From Gonium pectorale (lineage: Eukaryota; Chlorophyta; Chlorophyceae; Chlamydomonadales; Volvocaceae), in the NCBI GenBank assembly GCA_001584585.1, contig LSYV01000008.1, positions 2,059,040-2,123,039 on the forward strand: DNA of 64,000 nt, given 5' to 3'. Positions 1 to 12,319 of the stretch are shown here, one piece after another (position 1 is the stretch's first letter; each line of letters opens with the position of its first letter). The notes beneath the pieces were generated by a model. That model saw only the letters and a list, made by a program, of their open reading frames with translations. It ran no database searches and was not told where the DNA came from. The translations under genes and the position numbers were made by a program.

Positions 1-290
1 GGTGTGGTGCAGTACGGGTGTGGTGCAGGTCGGGTNTCGGGTGCAGGTACCGGGTGTGGGTGCAGGTACGGGTGTGGGTGCGTGACGGGTGTGGGTGCGT
101 GACGGGTGTGGGTGCAGGTACGGGTGTGGGTGCAGGTACGGGTGTGGGTGCAGGTACGGGTGTGGGTGCAGGTACGGGTGTGGGTGCAGGTACGGGTGTG
201 GGTGCAGGTACGGGTGTGGGTGCAGGTACGGGTGTGGGTGCAGGTACGGGTGTGGGTGTGGGTGCGGGTGTGGGTGTGCGACGCACACCC
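1..290. repeat. 18-bp GT-rich minisatellite
   Basis: A tandem array with unit GGGTGTGGGTGCAGGTAC runs almost perfectly from about 107 to 255. Degenerate copies lie on either side (a TGCGTGACGGGTG variant at 78-106). The base at position 37 is ambiguous (n). All three + frames are open across the array only because the 18-bp unit contains no stop codon, so those frames are not genes. The unit is not the TTTTAGGG telomere repeat of Chlamydomonas. The array sits at the window edge just upstream of a gene that lacks its 5' end. Confidence 0.9.
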
Positions 291-760
291 AAGAGGCGCT
301 GTTGCGACGTAACACGGAGTGAAGCAGGACGGTGACGGGCCGACGGCGCGGGTGCAGTGGCGTTGCTGTGTGTGTGAGTCGGTGCGGGCGCGCTTGCGTG
401 TGTGTGTGCGTGTGTGTGTGTGCGTGCGTGCACGATCCATATCATGTTTTGCGACACGTCTTACAACGCCGTTGCGTGACGTGGGGGCGTGGGTCCCGCA
501 TGGGCCGCACCGCATGGCGCGAGAGCTGGGCGCTTGGGGGGTTTAACGGGTAAGAATGGAGGCGGTCGGACCTGGGTTGGCACCAAGCGCTCTGGTCTTT
601 GCGCTTTGGGGCCCGCGCCTGGGCATGCTTGGCTCCTTGGCACTCCCGTGGCAACGAAGCAATCAGCGACTCGCCCGGCGCCCTTGCCGGTATGGCGCCG
701 AAGCCATAAAGGCGGATGGTGTGGCAGGCGCCAACCGCCGCTTCCACAACGTCCGTGCAG
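291..760. other. Leader region with GT-rich tract, no supported gene
   Basis: This stretch holds a second GT/TGCG-rich tract (about 365-430) and then unique sequence. No exon could be recognised that supplies the missing N-terminal half of the SART3-like gene that follows. An ATG at 716 is in frame with the first recognisable HAT exon. However, the bases just before 761 read as a normal 3' splice site (GTGCAG), so the ATG probably lies in an intron. Confidence 0.5.
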
Positions 761-3700
761 GTGGTGTACGAGCGCGCCGTGGCGGCCTTCCCGCTGACGC
801 ACAGCCTGTGGCTGCAGTACGGGCAGTACATGGAGACGCACACCAAGCTGCCGGGACCGATGCGGGCAGTGTACGACAGGGCCGTAAGGAACTGTCCCTG
901 GGTGGCGGCGGTGTGGGAGGCGGCCATCCGCTGCATGGAACGAACGAAGGCCTCGCCGGAGGAGGTGGACGAGCTGTACGGCAGGGCGTTGCAGGCGGGG
1001 CTGCAGGTGGGGAACAGCCATGGTGCCCCCCGCCCAGTGTGCTCCTGTCGCTTCTGTCTCGCGGCCGCGTCCCCCGCCCGCTTGCACTCCGCTTTCCAGC
1101 ACTCGATGCGACGGCAACGCAACGGGGGCACACGTTACCTCTCCTCCTCCGTTCCCTGCAGCGCTCAGCCGCCCACCCTCCCTCACCGCCCAGCTCGTCG
1201 TTGTTCATTCACCTCTCCCTTCAACTCCCCCCTGTCAGCCGTGCCTGCCTCCCCTGGGTACTACGACTGCATATTCCGCATCCTCAAGCACTCTCCGCCG
1301 CCTGGAAACCCACACACGCAGGCCCCCGACGACTACCTGGCCGTAATCCTGGCCCGGATCGACTTCCTGCGCCGGGCAGCCCAGGCCGCGGCCGCGGCAG
1401 CTGCCGGCGGTGGCGGCGGCGCAGCCGGCAAGGCGGCTGCCGCGGCCGCTTCCCGGCTGCGCGAGGCGTTCCGCTCGGGAGGCGAGCTGATGCTGTCGGC
1501 CTTCCCGGACCATCTGGACAGGCAGGTTGCCGCGCAGCGCGGGTCCAAGTAGTTCTGCACAGGCACGCGATTGTACACTTCAAAGGCCAGAGCCAGCTCC
1601 ACGGAGCTGCGGAGGGGTTTCAAGGATTCTTGGATCTTCCTTGGTCGAGTCAAATGGGATCAACGGTCTCCTAGGCAGGAGGTGACACGGCGCAGGAGGC
1701 ACGGGGGCAGGAGGCACGGGGGCATGGCACCCGCCGGGTGCTGCGAGGAACTGAGGACGCAACGGGTATGGGAGGATTGTCGGGCCAGAAGCCAGCCCCA
1801 AGCCTTGCAAGCCTTGGAGGGCGACCGAGCACTCCCGCAGCACAAAGAAAACGTTGTTGCAAAAGCCGAAATGTGCTCCTTGGGATCAGGCCCACCACAG
1901 CAGCAACTTGGCCCCTCACGCGCCAGGCCGGGTTTCCCTGCCGCTCACCGCGGCACTATATCACGTGACACTGCGCATGTGCGACCACGGCGCGTCGTTG
2001 CTGCGCCCCTCCCCCGGCCTCAGGGCGCTCCGTCTGCCTGCCTACTGGGCGCACTGCGAGGAGCACGTGCTGGGAGACGTGGCGGCTGCCAGGGAGGTCT
2101 GGGAGGGAGCTGTCAAGGGAGGAGTGGGAAGGTGAGAGGACGTCCAGGCGCGCGGCCCCGGGCCTCCGCGGGGCCGTTGGGCTCCCGCATGGCTTGGGGC
2201 GTATGGCATGCATCGGGAGCGGGGCCTAGTGCACTGCCGAGGTGCTGCGTGGACTGCGGCTTGCGACCATATCTGCCCTGGGCCCCTTGCCGCCCCCGTC
2301 GCAGCCCTTGTCTCTCGAACCCTGTCCCTCTGCGATTGCTGGCAACCTTCGAACCCTCCTAAAGTCCTGATCCCCTCGCTGGCCATCTCCTCCTCAACTG
2401 CCAACGTCAATGCAAGACCTCCACGAGCTTTCCTCTGCACAGTGCCGTTTGCAACCCCGTCGGTAACCCCTCTGCGGCACCACCTCCCGTGCCAGGTACC
2501 CCGAGGTGTGGGAGGCGTACATTGGCATGGAGCGAGCGGCACGGCGGATCAAGGTGGGGTAATGAGGCGGCGGGTTGGCCATAGCAGGGCGCCGTAGTAC
2601 TGCCAGGCCATTCCGCTGCAGCTACCACGGCCTGCTGCTGATGCCGGGGGAACTCGAGGCTGCGGCGGAGGCCGGCCGGCTGAAGTAATGGGAGCTTTCC
2701 CTGACACAAAGTCCGCGCGTCGCATCCGTGGACAGTTGCTCCAGACGAACCCGGGCTCAGCGCGTGCTATGCGGTGTGCTGCGCGCAGGAGGCTCGTGTG
2801 CTGTACAAGCGCTGCTACAGCCGGCGCTTCGAGGAGGACGGGCAGGTCCGACTGTGCCACGCCTGGCTGCGCTTTGAGCGGGAGGAGGGCAGGTGCGTGT
2901 GATGAAGGGCGGATTGGCGGTACCGATGTGCGTGTTGGATTCCCACGTGCTCACGGCAATGGAGGAAGCCTCACGTTCGTCGAGGGCCTCCACGCGTTCC
3001 CATTTTTGCGTGAAGCCGTGCCGTGTGGCTGCCTGCAGCGCGGATGACTACCTGCAGGCGACTCTCAAGGTGGAGCCCTACCTTGAGGAGAGTGCTGCTG
3101 CAGCCGCAGCCGCAGCGGATCAGGCAGCCGCAGCAGCAGCCAAGGTGTGGAGGGAAAGCACCGCATGGCGTGGGGGATGGGGAAACGGGGTTTTGATGGG
3201 GTGGGAGGTTCCCTTATTGCCACGCCATGCCACTGCGTTTATGCGGTATACCTGCTGCTTCACCCCTGGGTTGTCCTTCGTTTCCGTGTGTGCAGGCGGC
3301 CGCGCAGAAAGCCAAGAACCTCTCCAAGGAGGAGTTGAAGGCCATGCGCCAAGCCAAGGACCCCAACTTCAAGAAGGAAAATAAGGCAAAGAGCTCAGAG
3401 AAAGCCGCAAAGGGCAACAAGGAGGTGAAAGGTGAGTTGACGGTTTCTAGATCCAGGCATTGTGCAGTGTCGACGACGAAAGGACCGTGCTTGAGGCAGT
3501 TGCTCATCGCTTAATATTGTTTTTATTTTGTCGGCACAATGGCATTCGCACAAGCCTGGCCGACAGCTCTGCTTGGAGGCAGCGATGCGGACAAGGAGAA
3601 TGTGCTATGCTTCACAGGTGCACTGTTATAACTACTTCACGCAGCTGCAGAGTTTATCGACGGACCGCTCGCCACGTGGTTCCATGCTTTCATCGCTCCT

Positions 3701-4996
3701 AATGCAGGTGGCAAGCGCGCGCGGCAGGATGAGACGGGGGCGGAGACCATGAGCATAGAGGACGCTGACACTGCCGCAACAGCAAGCAAGCGCGTACGGA
3801 CCCACGAGCCAGAGCCCGCGGCTGCCGAGGCGGCAACGTCCCACGCCAAAGAGGCAGCGCAGGAGAAAGCTGCTGCAGCGCAGCACGATGGCGACGAGGA
3901 TATGGCGGACCACGGCGAGGGGGAGGCACGGCACGCGGGCGGCGAGGGCGAGCAGGGCGCCGCGGCCGGTCCTGGGCCCAGCGCCAGGGGGCCGGCAGGC
4001 TCGCGGCCGCTCTATACGGACCAGATGACGGTGTTCCTGAAGGGTCTGCGAATGGGCCTCAAGGACGAGGAGCTTGAGACCTTCCTGAGGGAGCATGTGC
4101 CAGAAGGAATAAAGGAGATCCGCGTCATGCGCGACCACGCGACCGGTGCATGCCGGGTGAGCGCCATTGGCCCCCGCTGCGCAGCCGCATTGCGTCTTGT
4201 CTTGTTGTCTTTGTGCACCTGATCCGTCCTTTTGGGACACGGTGCAGTCAGTAATGCAAAACACATTTGTGCACGAGCTCAGGGTATGCGACGCTATTCT
4301 GTGCGTTCCTCTCGTCCCCTCCAGGGTTTCGCCTATGTGGAGTGCAGCACGCGCGAGGCGCTTGAGAAGGCGGTGGCGCTCAACGGCACCACATTCCAGG
4401 GAAGAGCGCTCTTCATCGCTGAGTCCAAGCCCCCGGGGCCAGGCAGCGGCGCACCGATGGGACGCGGCCCTGGCGGCCGCTTCCAGGGCGGGCGCGGCCG
4501 GTTTAGCGGACCGCCTGGCGGCCGAGGCGGCTTTGCGAGCCGCGGTCGCGGCCGGGGTTGGGGCGGCGCCGATGCTGACGGTGACGCGGAGATGGAGGAC
4601 GCGGGAGAGGCTGCTGGAGGGCGCGGCCGCGGAGGCCGGGGCGGCGGTGGCGGAGGCCGGCACTTCGGGCTGGGCCATCCGGGCGGCCGACATGGGATGC
4701 GGCCCCATCTCCAAATCGCGGGTGCGTCAGGCAGGCGGACTGGCTGCTATGGCCATGTGGGTCGCATTCTGCTGCCATTGTGTACTCGGCCCCGGAAAGG
4801 GCCATTGTCTTACCTTGTATCGCACCGACAACGAGCTTGTTGGCCCGCCGCCATGTCCATGTATGCAGAGAGCAAGCCGCCCACGGCGTTGGTTCCGCGC
4901 TCCGTGCAGCTGGCGCAGGACGGCGGGGCCGAGAGCAAGGGACAGCCCATGTCCAATGATGACTTCCGGAAGATGCTTTTTGGGGGAAAGAAGTAA
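761..4996 (+). CDS. SART3: SART3/Prp24-like U4/U6 snRNP recycling factor, 5'-partial
   Basis: Nuclear RNA-binding protein expected to re-anneal U4 and U6 snRNAs during spliceosome recycling. The visible exons encode several HAT (half-a-TPR) repeats at 761-1006 (VVYERAVAAFP, RAVYDRAVRNCPW), 1253-1530 (YYDCIFRIL), 1965-2130 (YWAHCEEHVLGD, AREVWEGAV), 2497-2555 (YPEVWEAYIGMERA) and 2790-2890 (ARVLYKRCYSRRFEEDG). A Lys-rich stretch (3296-3430) and an acidic linker follow, then one RRM split by an intron (TVFLKGLRMGLKDEEL at 4027-4155; GFAYVECSTREALEKA at 4324-4430), an RGG/GGR-rich segment, and a C-terminal MSNDDFRKMLFGGKK ending at TAA 4994-4996. That terminal motif is the LSm2-8 interaction tail of the family. 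Human SART3 has two RRMs; only one is seen here. The N-terminal HAT repeats and the start codon were not found. Exon borders between 1007 and 3300 are approximate. Confidence 0.85.
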
Positions 4997-5707
4997 GCGG
5001 TCACTTCTCACGCCAAGCTCCATGCGACTGGCCTGAGCCGTTGACGTGGCAGTTGTGAGGGTGATGCCCATGCAGGGGCGAAACCTTTTGACCGTTGGTT
5101 ACCGGTAGTTGGCTGGATATGCTTCGGACGGTTATCTTGCTGACGGCGTCAGACGGACATGGGACAGCGCTTCCGGCGGGGCTTTCGCAGGATGGGGAGG
5201 GTACACGACGTCAGTTTGGACTAGCCCTTAGTTCTAGCATTCGCTCCCCGCCAAGAAGCAGCTGCAAGGTGCTGCGTGCTGTGTCAGTTTTGCGCGGGAG
5301 ATATGCGAAGGATCTTGGATAGGTGCAGGGGCGCAGGCCTGGGGTGACGGTTGGCACGGCGTTCCCCGCAAGTGGTGTAGCGGCCGCAACGTGCGCGGAG
5401 GTTGGAAGTACGTCTCGCGCGTACTAATATGTCTGCCGCCCATCTGGCACTTGGTTGCCAAGCCCGAAACGCATTCAGCCGCAACAGACCAACAGCCGTG
5501 CAAGGTGCGAATGCATGCTGCGTCGCGCTCCGGAGTTCCCGTACGGGCCGCGTCGGGTTATAAACAGCTCTCTTTCCAACAGCTTGCGCCTGCACGTTGC
5601 GTCGCGTAACCTGCATACCTTATTAGACCCTCACGCACTCTTGTATTGTCTGTCATTTCTGAGGTGTCGATCTTGCCTAGTACCCGACTGTAGCTTTAGA
5701 AGACGCT
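4997..5707. other. Intergenic region, SART3 3' side and UBC7 5' side
   Basis: The region between two co-oriented genes holds the 3' UTR of the SART3-like gene and the promoter and 5' UTR of UBC7. No TGTAA polyadenylation signal was found in it. No convincing exon is seen on either strand. Confidence 0.5.
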
Positions 5708-6921
5708 ATGGGTGACACCCTAGCTGCCAATCTGCTTCGCAAGCAGCTTAAGGGTGCGTCGAACTGGCCCCAACCTCGGCGTTCTAGACAAACCCCAACG
5801 AAACTCGGCCGGGTCCGCCCGCGCAGAGCTCACCAAGCACCCGGTTGATGGCTTCTCTGCTGGACTTGTGGACGATAGCAACGTGTTTGAGTGGCAGGTC
5901 ACAATTATCGGGCCGCCGGAAACGCTCTAGTGAGTGTCCTGGAGGGGGCTGGTTTATCGAGACCTTCGCGTGTCAAAGGGCTCGGAGGGTCGCCTAAAAG
6001 CCCAGGGCGGGGGGTGAGCCGAGGCATCCAGGCCGACGGGCGATATGCGTGCTTCTATTGAGCTTGGTCTGCATTATTCTTGGACGCAGTGAGGGAGGCT
6101 TCTTCAACGCCAGGCTGACCTTCCCGAAGGACTACCCCAACTCGCCCCCGACCTGCCGGTTTACGTCAGAGATGTGGCACCCGAACGGTGGGTTTTGCTT
6201 CGCGCATGCGACATCATGTTCTCGCAACGTCGCGCTTGCGCTAACAGCGCGTATTGTGTGAGCCGTCCACAGTGTATGACGATGGCAAGGTGTGCATCTC
6301 CATCCTGCACAACCCCGGTGACGATCCCAATGGCTACGAAACGGCGGCGGAGCGTTGGTCCCCCGTGCACACGGTGCGCAGGGTTTGCAGCAAGGCGGCT
6401 TGGGCGGGGTGTGACCACGTGCAGTGAGTTGCGGCGGCGGTGTGCCGCGCAAAAGCGCTGTCAGCAAGTAATGGTTCGCCCGAATTCAGCATGAAAATGA
6501 GGGGAGTATTGTAAGCGCCGGTCGCCTTGTGCCTGTCCCAGCTGCAGCTGGGCACCGCGTGTGACGGCACCTCACTCTGTCGGCCGCGATGCGGGGATCC
6601 CTTGCGGCTGGAAGGCTGGTTGGGACACGAGTCGCGTCCGAAGGGCTGTAATGCGGCCCTTCGGCCGGCTTCCTTTGCGCATTTCATGCCCCCACACCTG
6701 AGTATTTCACTCGCCCGCTCCCTGCTGCTCCCCTCGCATTCGCTACTGCCGTCTGGTCGCGCCAGGTGGAGACCATCATGATCTCCATCATCTCCATGCT
6801 TTCCTCGCCCAACGACGAGTCGCCCGCCAATGTGGACGCTGCCAAGATGTGGCGCGAGAATCGGGATGAGTTTAAGAAGCGCGTGGCCCGCATTGTGCGC
6901 AAGTCGCAGGAGATGCTCTGA
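5708..6921 (+). CDS. UBC7: Ubiquitin-conjugating enzyme E2, UBC7/UBE2G1 class
   Basis: Accepts ubiquitin from E1 and passes it to substrates with an E3; this class serves ER-associated degradation with RING E3s. Five exons join without a frame break (5708-5753, 5827-5929, 6090-6187, 6273-6373, 6766-6921), giving 167 aa, close to human UBE2G1. The catalytic cysteine lies in [15 protein letters not shown]. It is followed by the acidic loop [16 protein letters not shown], which separates UBC7/UBE2G enzymes from other E2s. The UBC-fold motif [14 protein letters not shown] and the C-terminal helix ending [10 protein letters not shown] are intact. The start [16 protein letters not shown] aligns with the family N-terminus. 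Frame closure and the diagnostic loop make the call strong; the ERAD role is inferred from the class. Confidence 0.95.
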
Positions 6922-8700
6922 GGCACGCTCCTCTCAGCATGCACGGCGGGGCACGCGCACACGGCATTGTGACGCGGCAGGAGTTGCAGCGGGATGGGGT
7001 GCCTGGCTGAAGGATGCATTGGAATCAGGGGCACCAAAGAAGCCTGGGCCATGCCAGCCTGTTCAGCTCCGTAGAGGAGGGAGCGTGACGCACATGCCGG
7101 GACCCCAGCTCTTTCGCTCCATTGGGCGTAGTATCGCCCATGCACCTACGGCGTCGGCAGCTACTGATTGCCTTCCAGCAGTGTATCACGCCTGTGTCTG
7201 TGCGAGTGCATCTGGATGCTGGTTGTAGGTATCTGCCGTGCCACCGCGATTGCTGTGGCATGGGTGCCGTATAACCACGGCGTTGCCTTTGTGGGGTACC
7301 CGCGAGTCGGTACCCACAGTGCCGGCCGTAGTGGGTCGCGGGTTGCTCATTTGCACCCCACCGCTAAGCGGCGGAAGCTCATGGATTCCATGGGAAGAGT
7401 CCTGGCGTGCCGCCTGGCTCCTAGCGGAGCGGACCCCTTCGTCTCGTGACATATCATGCCTAACCTGACTGCGCACTTGGTTCCCTCATCACATGCGAAC
7501 ATATGCATGCCTTTTGCCGATGAGGAAATGAGGGTGCGAGGTAGTAGGCCTAGGCGTATGATGGATTAGCACGGCTGTATGGTCCTGCTCGGTGCTTCCG
7601 GCAGTGCGGTGCGGCCACGGAGCAGAGCCTGGCGAGGTTCTGGGGATGACGAGAGGCGGGGACTGGGAAGCGGTTAGCTGCGTGTGTGGAACGTCACAGA
7701 TAGGGCTACATGGCTGGTCTGTCGCAGGAGTGTTGCATGTTCGTGACTGCCAACTTGAGGTGTACCATAGCCTTGACCGCACTGTTGTGGACGTGTGTGC
7801 AAATATGTACGTCGTTTATGCGACCTGTGCCAAGACTTAACCTGCTTGCTCTTTCCGTTTCATGAGGTATGCCGTGGGGACGTGGTTCAAGGACGTGCCC
7901 TTGGCAAAGGAGGCGACGCGGCCAGCCCGGAAGACTTCGCATGAGTACCGGCTTGTAAGAGTTTGCTACTGTGTGCTAGTGCTCTACGACTGCGTCTAGG
8001 GTTTCCGTCAGGTGTGAATTTTGTTGTAGGAGTCAGTCGCCGGTGACGATGCGAACCGTTCGGTCGTAGGGCCGCAGATTGTGAACATTTGGCGCCTGAC
8101 TGACATCCCTCGTGGGGAGAAGCCACATGCATCGCACACGCGCTGACGCGCAGCAAATACAGTTAAGCTTTGGGCTCGTAGCAAGCTGGAGGTTCTGCAA
8201 ACGCCCGGCTGGTTCGCCAGCAGTTGTGGTTCGTCACGCCCAGGGGTATCGGTAGGGACTGAGGAGGTGGGCCCCGCCCAGCTCTGGTGCATTCGGACGG
8301 TGGGTCCCGCCTGACGCGGGCAACTAACACACTTGCCTTTTCGCTGCTGGCGTCAGCCTTTGTCGAATATGCAACGCCGGCACCTAGCGATACGTGCCAG
8401 GGAGATGCACGGTTGCGGGTGCCAGACTGTCGGTGCCCGGACGTAATTGCATTGCGAGAGCCCGGCGTGTCAGCAATGACAGCCTAACTGCACAGCGACA
8501 CGGCCTGAACATCACCGGTCCGAGGCAACACCCCGTAGGAAATCGGCCTTCCGGCCCTTCCCGAGGCAACGCAGCCAGTACAACAGGGCCGTGTATGGCA
8601 ACTGCACTCATAACCCAACCCTAAGGGGTTCCTGCCATCTCGAGTAAGCCTTTTCGCGCTGCTACAGCCAGCACCCACACGCTACAGGCCTGTCTGCTGG
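6922..8700. other. UBC7 3' UTR and intergenic sequence
   Basis: A TGTAA motif at 7954-7958 is the first good polyadenylation signal after the UBC7 stop, which suggests a 3' UTR of about 1 kb. Beyond about 8000 no exon was recognised; the ORFs present are short and overlap on both strands. Confidence 0.45.
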
Positions 8701-9870
8701 ATTTCTGTGCATTTTTGAATGGCCTTGCGTCACAATAGGGCCGAGGGCCGAAGGCCTTCCCTGCAACCAGCGGCACCATCCATCGCTGCCCAACCCTCAC
8801 ACATGCACCCACCGTCACGCATACGAAACATACAACCACCCACCAACACAAGCGATCTTTCTCTGCAGATGTCTTTTTTTTCGATGCATAGTGCACCGGT
8901 ACCTCGTCCTCTGTTATCAATATAACCGCCCTCCCAAAACACGGCAGGCACCAGCACCGACAGCTGACTTGGCGCGGCCGCACGGCGTCTCGCGCAGGCA
9001 CGGGCCTTAGCCGCCAGCTTGCTGCTGCTGCCCGCAAAGGCGCAAGATGGGGGTGGCAATTTGGACACTGGGTGCGCTAGGGGCCGCGCCAGACACGGCG
9101 CCAGATGCCAATCTCCGCCGCCATCACTAAACCAGGCCCGTGCAGCCCTAGCCCCAGCCAACTAGCACTCCCCCACGCCGGCCAAAAGGCCGAAGCAGTT
9201 AGATGGCGCAGCGGCAGGAACAGCAACCTTTCCAAGTTTTCATCATCGCGGGCAGCACCGCAGCAGCATCGGCTCATACCGGTACCTCGCCCAGATTCAC
9301 GCAGCTTCAACGAGCCGTCTGCTATACGGCCACGCAGCGCAGCTACCGTACCCGACGTGCCTGAAACAAACTGCAGCACGACGTCTGGCAGCTTCCGAGC
9401 CACCGTACCGGTATAGGGCCCTGCCGCCATCATTCCGCTGGGCCTGTCTCGTAGTCGCAACGCCGGGGGCACGTGCATGTCGTGAGATTGCGATAGCGGG
9501 TAGGCACAATTTGACCTGGCGGACGAACGGTAGGACGGGTGCAGCTGGGAACACTGGCCGTAATGCGGGTACCCACATTACCCAGTTCAAAACAAGGCTA
9601 TCTGTCGGAGGTCCAGAACCGCTGCGGTTGCCCAGGATAGCGTGCGGGCCCCGTTTTGCTTGACGTCGTGCGCAAAGTCAACAAAGTAGTCAAGACTTCC
9701 AGAAAGAGCATGTGGGAGCTTACCCAATTCCCAAAGTGCGCATTCGAGTCCAGCGTAACGCGGCACCGTGATGTACTGAGGCAGCCCAAACGCAACCTAC
9801 CATACACCCTCCTGACAAGCCCCCTGGTGTGCCGTACGGCGCACTCCCAGCCCGTACAGGAAGTGCTTAT
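8701..9870. other. Unassigned A/C-rich sequence, possible 3' part of a minus-strand gene
   Basis: The + strand becomes A/C-rich here, as in the neighbouring candidate minus-strand gene. Minus-strand reading frames at 9077-9478 (for example RKLPDVVLQFVSGTSG) could be exons. Splice borders cannot be fixed and no family is recognised. Confidence 0.25.
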
Positions 9871-11930
9871 CAAGTCCACACCACCGCCGTCAGCAGGCCC
9901 AAAATGGCGCTGCTGCGCCGGGATCGGCCCAGCCACATCAGTGGTATGGGGTTCCAGCCCAGAGACTCCGAGCCCAGCGCCACTTGAAGTACAGGGTACG
10001 ACACAGCACTGCACAGGTGCCGTACCGCCTCGGCCATCGCCTCTGCCGAAGAAGGCAGCGGCCGCTCGGACGTCAATGGCGTGGTAGGGGCCGCCGTCGC
10101 CGGCCTGGCTGCAGCGGCCGAGCTGCCGCAGCCGTTAGGGGTTTGGACCTCGGCTGCAGCTCCAGCAGCGGCTCCGGCCCCGGCGCTGGCGGTAGTGGGA
10201 TGGGCGGCGGTCCCGGGGTGCGCCAGGTCCTCTCCGCCCGCCAGTTTACGGACGTGCCGCTCCCACATGTGGCTGCGGGAGCGGCGTCGTAATGCTCAGC
10301 GGGTCACCAAACAGCGGGGCAGCGCAGAACCGCCCCTCGGGACCAGCATGACAACAAAGGCCCAGCACACAGGGTGCAGGACGGTGGAAGACCATAGGAG
10401 GCCGCAAAAGTTCCGCACAACCCAGCGATAAGACTGCTTCGCTGACCCATACCGCATGGCTGGCAGCACAGCGACAGGACGATTTGATTTGAGGATAGCA
10501 GCCCAGCTTTCCACAACTGCAGCCGTCTGTACGGGATGACGGCACCCTACTGCCGCTTAGACTCACCTCCGGAACGCTGCCTCACTGCTCAGCTCCAACG
10601 GGGCCTGCACCTGCGCTGCCAACGCCGGATCCAAACCCAGGCTCTCTGACACCTCAGCCCAGGACAGTGGCGCTGACGCAGCCCCCCGCGGCGACCACCA
10701 CCCATCGCAGCCGCCGCCGCACGTGTTCACGCCAGCCTCCTCCAGCCATGTTGCCGGCGCCGTGCCGCCTTCTGCTGCGTCCGGGGCAGTGCTCGGCCCC
10801 CCCTCGCTGCTGGATGACGCGGCCCTCTGGCGCGTCTCGGCCGCTTGCTGCGTTCTTGGCTCCAGGATGATGGGTACGACAGCAAACTCCGACTCGCTGC
10901 CGCCCGCGTCGTATAAGATGTCCTGTGTGGTCTCGGCCAGAGAGATCAGCAAGTCCAGGTCGGAGGCGAGCGCCTGCGGGATGCGCGCCAGTGCCGAGGG
11001 GTCCCCAGTGCCCAAGTAAGACCCCAGGGCCGGCAGGGGCCACGCCGCGAATTGCAGCAACGAAATGGGACATGCGCACATCCCTGACGCGCCAGAGAGC
11101 ATGGACATCGGTAGCAGCGCCGTAATGTACGAGCTCTGGTGGACCGGATTGTGATAGCACACGTACTGCGGATCCAGTAGGTACGGTAACCGTGCGCAGC
11201 TACGCACACCTGCTCCAGCTCGTGCGGTGGCAGCGCCGCTGCATCCGCCGCCGGGCCCTCCTCCAGCGCGCCAAACTGGCCAGCCTGGGGCCCAGACGGG
11301 AAGCATGTCACAAAATTGCGCATTTGAGGCGTGTCCGGCGCGCAGGACTCGCCTGAACCGAGGGGCATGTATTGCTGGTAAGGTTGAGCGCCTTGGAGCG
11401 CAGTCAGGCAACGAGAGCTGGCGTGAACCCCGGGCTCCACAACCCGACGACTGCCGTTGTGGGGACCCCGCCACGGATGCCTCCCTTACAGCGGCCTCCC
11501 TATCACGACACATCAGAGCCGACCGAGGCGAATGCGCGGCGCCGGCTGGCGCAAAAGCCTTGCCACCCCACCGCCCACCGCGCACCGCCACCCCATCATC
11601 GACGTCGCTGAACCTGCTTTGTCGTCAGTCTCACCACGTGCGCAACACCTGACAGGGGCCCCTCCCAAAGCCGGAACGATGTGCGGAAGCTGCTAGGCAG
11701 CAGGCCGCCGCTGCTCCGGTCGCGGACCTGCCCCAGCCGAAACTCGCGCGCCTCCTCAAACTGTTTCACAGGGTTATTGAAAACTGTGGCGCGAGAGTCG
11801 CGTGGCAGTTCCAACCCTGAGCTGCTGCGATAGCGAGAGAGCATGCCACCGGGTGTTGCGCGCGATGTCGATGAACCCGCAGGCGGTGGCGACTTTTCAG
11901 GATAACAGTAACGGGTTATATGTCGCGGAG
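9870..11930 (-). CDS. Unrecognised candidate multi-exon protein gene
   Basis: The best exon runs about 10568-11165 on the minus strand. It reads through YVCYHNPVHQSSYITALL, a hydrophobic segment (SLLQFAAWPLPALGSYLG), SDLDLLISLAETTQDILYD and a Ser/Ala/Gly-rich part to EAAFRR, then a consensus donor CCGGAG|GTGAGT. An upstream exon (about 11220-11440; MRNFVTCFPSGPQAGQF to PPHELEQ|GTGTGC) and a further one (about 11640-11880; GGLLPSSFRTSFRLWEG to HVV|GTGAGA) have high GC3 and good donors. A downstream exon starts near 10270 after CCGCAG (MWERHVRKLAGGEDLAHP). Start and stop codons are not fixed. I do not recognise a family. The short YHNPVH string recalls the metal-binding motif of cyclic-nucleotide phosphodiesterases, but nothing else in that fold follows it. 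Confidence 0.4.
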
Positions 11931-12319
11931 TGACGGCCCTAATTGATACGGCGAGGTGGCCTGACGGTGCCCTGAAAGGCTGGTCTGTCGTCAGCAGCTT
12001 CAGATTGGTCGACCCTGCGACCAAGCGGCAATTGCTGAGCATCTATGGTACATTAGAACGGGCGGGATGCTATGTGACGATTGGCTCGGAAGATGCACAG
12101 CCGATACGGCTTGGCCTAGAGAAAGGCGGACAGCACGGGAAACCTGACTCCCTCGCCGGCCTATCCGCAACACGACGCACAAAATTAGCAATCGTGGCGA
12201 CCGAATCCCCTCCTCGAGCACGCACGCAGAAGCGACCCTACACGAGCCCCTCCTCGTTTCTGAGCCGCTTTCCTAGTTTAGGCCTTTACACTCCACCCAA
12301 GGCTGGATGTGGTGCCACA

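Noticed and set aside
1..290. Telomere
   Set aside because: The unit GGGTGTGGGTGCAGGTAC is not TTTTAGGG or another known algal telomere repeat.
18..335. Three overlapping + frames encoding Gly/Val/Cys/Tyr repeats
   Set aside because: They are translations of an 18-bp minisatellite whose unit has no stop codon.
11100..11165. YHNPVH motif as evidence of a cyclic-nucleotide phosphodiesterase
   Set aside because: The downstream HD and other metal-binding motifs are absent in frame, and the continuous exon does not resemble the PDE fold.
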